DNA of 7,099 nucleotides, taken from positions 1-7,099 of the forward strand of contig WGBJ01000300.1 in the NCBI GenBank assembly GCA_015494385.1. Direction: 5' to 3'. This DNA is from Marinosulfonomonas sp. GTDB taxonomy: Bacteria > Pseudomonadota > Alphaproteobacteria > Rhodobacterales > Rhodobacteraceae. The position numbers were made by a program, and so were the translations under genes. Positions within the stretch are counted from its first letter, which is position 1. The number at the start of each line of letters is the position of its first letter. Below the pieces are notes generated by a model. It did no database searches. It saw only the letters and a program-made list of their open reading frames with translations, and was not told the origin of the DNA. Below are positions 5,200-7,099 of this stretch, piece by piece.

Positions 5200-5496
5200 A
5201 TGGATAACGAACCACAACTTCACTCCAATATCGTCGTGATGGTATCGCTGGCGTCGGGTATTGCCGCCAACCATCCGGCAATGGGCCAGTGTCAGCTTGA
5301 ACGCCTGCGCGGGGCAGGGGTGCCGGAGCACCAGATCAATGCGGTGATCGAAATCGCCCGTCACATACGGGACGAAGCCACCGAAAAGCTGGATTTCGCT
5401 TTTGACGCGGCGGCGAATGACGCAGCCCCCGTTGCGGCATCCGAAGGGGAATCCTGCGGCTGCACCCCGACCAAAAGCGGCCAAAGCTGCTGCTAA
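5200..5496 (+). CDS. AhpD/carboxymuconolactone-decarboxylase-like small protein with Cys-rich tail
   Basis: A 98-residue protein. Residues 12-68 follow the AhpD/CMD helical pattern: VVMVSLASGIAANHPAMGQC, then LERLRGAGVPEHQINAVIEI (33-52) and ARHIRDEATEKLD. In AhpD-type proteins the AAN is normally followed by a catalytic CxxC; here that place reads HPAM, so the active-site pair is gone, with one cysteine left at 31. Instead the C terminus ESCGCTPTKSGQSCC (84-98) carries four cysteines at 86, 88, 97 and 98 after an Ala/Asp-rich linker. This may be an arsenic- or metal-binding tail or an electron relay partner for the CKNC protein. It starts 12 bases after that gene with GGGGA upstream and is the last gene of the operon. 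The family call is from pattern reading only. Confidence 0.72.
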   Translation: MDNEPQLHSNIVVMVSLASGIAANHPAMGQCQLERLRGAGVPEHQINAVIEIARHIRDEATEKLDFAFDAAANDAAPVAASEGESCGCTPTKSGQSCC

Positions 5497-5510
5497 CCAT
5501 ATTTTTATCC

Positions 5511-5582
5511 GGTATCAATTATATCGCCGTTGTGGTCGATGATCCGGATGCGGTTGAAGTCGAGGTGGTCAGTTACGCCTGA
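5511..5582 (+). pseudogene. Coding-like C-terminal stump before gltX
   Basis: In one frame the bases read GINYIAVVVDDPDAVEVEVV followed by SYA and a TGA stop at 5580-5582. The codons resemble those of neighbouring genes (GTC, GTG, GCC, CCG, GAT), unlike a random spacer, and DDPDxxEVEVV is the kind of strand-ending tail seen in small enzymes such as glyoxalase-fold proteins. No ATG or Shine-Dalgarno precedes it, and upstream the frame runs into the AhpD-like gene in another phase. I read it as the 3' remnant of a gene lost when the ars block was placed here. It could also be chance. Confidence 0.35.
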
Positions 5583-5587
5583 CCACC
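5564..5587 (+). terminator. Hairpin, probable terminator of the ars operon
   Basis: GGTGGTCAG (5564-5572) and CTGACCACC (5579-5587) form a perfect 9-bp stem with the six-base loop TTACGC. It lies 67 bases after the AhpD-like stop and overlaps the stop of the stump above. Only CCTT follows rather than a clean T-run, so intrinsic termination may be weak. The inverted symmetry would work on either strand. Confidence 0.5.
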
Positions 5588-5650
5588 CCTTCCACATCCG
5601 CCAAAATTGCCGTAAGAGCCTAGGCGAACCCAAACAACCGGACCTGATCC

Positions 5651-6973
5651 ATGACAACCACCCGTTTCGCCCCCTCTCCGACCGGCTATATCCACGTTGG
5701 CAACCTGCGCACTGCGCTGATGAACTACCTGATTGCCCGCAAGGCTGGCGGGCAATTTATCCTGCGGCTGGATGATACCGACCCCGAGCGCTCCAAACAG
5801 GAATATGCGGACGGGATCATGGAAGATCTGCAGTGGCTGGGCCTGAATTGGGACCGGATGGAAAAGCAGTCAACGCGGCTGGACCGCTATAATCAGGCGG
5901 CAGACGAATTGCGCGCCAGCGGGCGGTTGTATGAATGTTTTGAAACGCCGATGGAACTGGACCTGAAACGCAAGAAGCAACTGAACATGGGGCATCCGCC
6001 GGTTTATGACCGCTCGGCGCTGGAGCTTTCGGACGAGGAAAAGGCCCGCCTGCGCCAAGAGCGCGGCGCGGGGCATTGGCGGTTCAAGCTGGATCAGGAA
6101 CGGATCGAGTGGACCGACGGGATTCTGGGCGATCTGTCGATTGACGCGGCAAGCGTGTCCGACCCCGTTCTGATCCGTGGCGACGGGCAGTTTTTGTATA
6201 CGCTGGCCTCGGTTTGTGATGACATTGATTTCGGCATCACCCATGTGGTGCGTGGCTCGGACCATGTGACCAACACCGCCACGCAAATCCAGATCATTCA
6301 GGCGCTGGGCGGTACGGTGCCGTCATTTGCGCATCACTCGCTGCTGACGGGACCGCAGGGCGAGGCTTTGTCAAAACGTCTGGGCACATTGGCGCTGCGT
6401 GATCTGCGGGCGCAGGGCGTGCAGCCGATGGCGCTTCTATCGCATATGGCGCGGTTGGGAACATCCGATCCGATCGAATTGCGCACCGATATGGACGATC
6501 TGGTTCAGGGGTTTGACCTGTCGCATTTCGGGGCGGCGCCGACCAAATTCGACGTGGACGACCTGTTCCCGCTGACCGCGCATTACAATCAGTCCCTGAC
6601 CTATGCCGAGGTTGCCGATTACATCCGTTCGCTGGGCGTGCCGGATGATGTGGCCGAAGCCTTCTGGAACACCGTGCGGGAAAACATCACCGTGCTGGAC
6701 GATCTAAAGGACTGGTGGGCGCTGTGCCGCGACGGGGCAACGCCGCTGGTCGATGACGAAGACAAGGAATTCATCGAACAGGCGCTGGCGATGTTGCCGG
6801 AACAGCCGTGGGATACCGACACATGGGGCGCATGGACCAAAGCGGTGAAAGAGGCCACAGGCCGCAAGGGCCGCGCGTTGTTCATGCCATTGCGCAAGGC
6901 GTTGACGGGAATGGACCACGGGCCTGACATGTCGCATCTGCTGCCGCTGTTGCAGGGGGTGAAGCGGGGCTAG
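5651..6973 (+). CDS. gltX: Glutamate--tRNA ligase (GluRS)
   Basis: A 440-residue class I aminoacyl-tRNA synthetase that charges tRNA with glutamate in the cytoplasm. RFAPSPTGYIHVGNLRTAL (5-23) holds the HIGH-type motif at His15-Asn18. RLDDTDPERS (39-48) is the glutamate/ATP pocket, VVRGSDHVTNTATQ (199-212) the second pocket, and GEALSKRLG (237-245) the KMSKS-type loop. The helical anticodon-binding part fills the C terminus. The cysteine zinc ligands of E. coli GluRS are missing (YECFETPMELD at 94-104). The length fits the shorter of the two GluRS types common in alphaproteobacteria, some of which prefer particular tRNA-Glu or tRNA-Gln species; which kind this is cannot be told. The start is the ATG beginning MTTTRFAPSP, with a weak GGA at 5640-5642. 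It is intact and housekeeping, and marks the chromosomal flank of the accessory block. Confidence 0.97.
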   Translation: MTTTRFAPSPTGYIHVGNLRTALMNYLIARKAGGQFILRLDDTDPERSKQEYADGIMEDLQWLGLNWDRMEKQSTRLDRYNQAADELRASGRLYECFETPMELDLKRKKQLNMGHPPVYDRSALELSDEEKARLRQERGAGHWRFKLDQERIEWTDGILGDLSIDAASVSDPVLIRGDGQFLYTLASVCDDIDFGITHVVRGSDHVTNTATQIQIIQALGGTVPSFAHHSLLTGPQGEALSKRLGTLALRDLRAQGVQPMALLSHMARLGTSDPIELRTDMDDLVQGFDLSHFGAAPTKFDVDDLFPLTAHYNQSLTYAEVADYIRSLGVPDDVAEAFWNTVRENITVLDDLKDWWALCRDGATPLVDDEDKEFIEQALAMLPEQPWDTDTWGAWTKAVKEATGRKGRALFMPLRKALTGMDHGPDMSHLLPLLQGVKRG

Positions 6974-6978
6974 CGACC

Positions 6979-6994
6979 TGTCGCAATTGTCGCA
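6979..6994 (+). repeat. Tandem TGTCGCA repeat downstream of gltX
   Basis: TGTCGCA at 6979-6985 repeats at 6988-6994, with near-identical flanks (TGTCGCAAT then TGTCGCATT), giving a 9-base period. It begins six bases after the gltX stop and ahead of the next gene's leader, so a direct-repeat operator for that gene is possible. Confidence 0.35.
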
Positions 6995-7023
6995 TTACAG
7001 CAAAAAAGTCGGGGTGCTACCCT
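6994..7023 (+). promoter_or_regulatory. Possible promoter for the gene starting at the right edge
   Basis: ATTACA (6994-6999, four of six to TTGACA) is followed after 18 bases by TACCCT (7018-7023), which has an extended -10 TGC just before it. Transcription from here would give a leader of about 65 bases. The hexamers are weak; the call rests mainly on position. Confidence 0.22.
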
Positions 7024-7096
7024 GCAGGCAGATTGTCCGCCAAGCCACAGGCCCAAGCGTAATCTGAATAACCATGTTTAAGCTTTGGAGACTGAG

Positions 7097-7099
7097 ATG
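7097..7099 (+). CDS. Start codon of a further gene cut by the window end (possibly citrate synthase)
   Basis: The final three bases are ATG, with GGAG at 7087-7090, a good 6-base spacing. Nothing of the product is visible. From memory, citrate synthase (gltA) follows gltX in many Rhodobacterales, so that is the first guess, but it rests on expected gene order alone. Confidence 0.35.

Noticed and set aside
5200..5582. AhpD-like gene and downstream stump as one frameshifted gene
   Set aside because: The AhpD-like protein ends naturally in a cysteine tail. Joining the stump would need a shift without any slippery run and would not resemble a longer family member.

Overview
The window looks like chromosomal or island DNA from an alphaproteobacterium, most likely Rhodobacterales. 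The grounds are the short 440-residue zinc-ligand-free glutamyl-tRNA synthetase, the GC-rich third codon positions, and a recombinase plus ParB-like gene pair of a kind I associate with alphaproteobacteria. This placement comes from reading the sequence, not from a search.

Left part (1-2375): a minus-strand operon holds a 523-residue serine recombinase without a zinc ribbon. Its stop overlaps the start of a ParB/RepB-like gene that runs off the left edge. Divergent from it, across a 238-base AT-richer spacer, lies a small XRE-type regulator. The spacer carries a roughly 50-bp imperfect dyad and repeated short boxes, suited to a shared operator or possibly a recombinase site. Together this looks like one end of a mobile element or an integrated accessory module.

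Middle (2376-3523): a ParD/ParE toxin-antitoxin pair with its own promoter, followed by about 400 bases with no gene I can support. That stretch holds several inverted repeats, including a perfect 14-bp palindrome.

Right-middle (3524-5587): a compact arsenic-type operon of four genes. These are an ArsR repressor with a CVC metal-binding motif, an ArsP (DUF318-type) permease with the CSCS motif, a 78-residue thioredoxin-fold protein with CKNC, and a 98-residue AhpD/carboxymuconolactone-decarboxylase-like protein. The last has lost the usual CxxC pair but ends in a cysteine-rich tail. The operon starts from a striking nested inverted-repeat operator and ends near a 9-bp-stem hairpin. There is no arsC, ACR3/arsB or arsH in view, so the likely job is export of organoarsenicals with thiol/redox help rather than classical arsenate detoxification.

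Right edge (5588-7099): the housekeeping gene gltX. After it comes a short spacer with a tandem TGTCGCA repeat and the Shine-Dalgarno and ATG of a further gene exactly at the window end. A short coding-like tail just before the hairpin upstream of gltX may be the stump of an older gene cut when the accessory block arrived.
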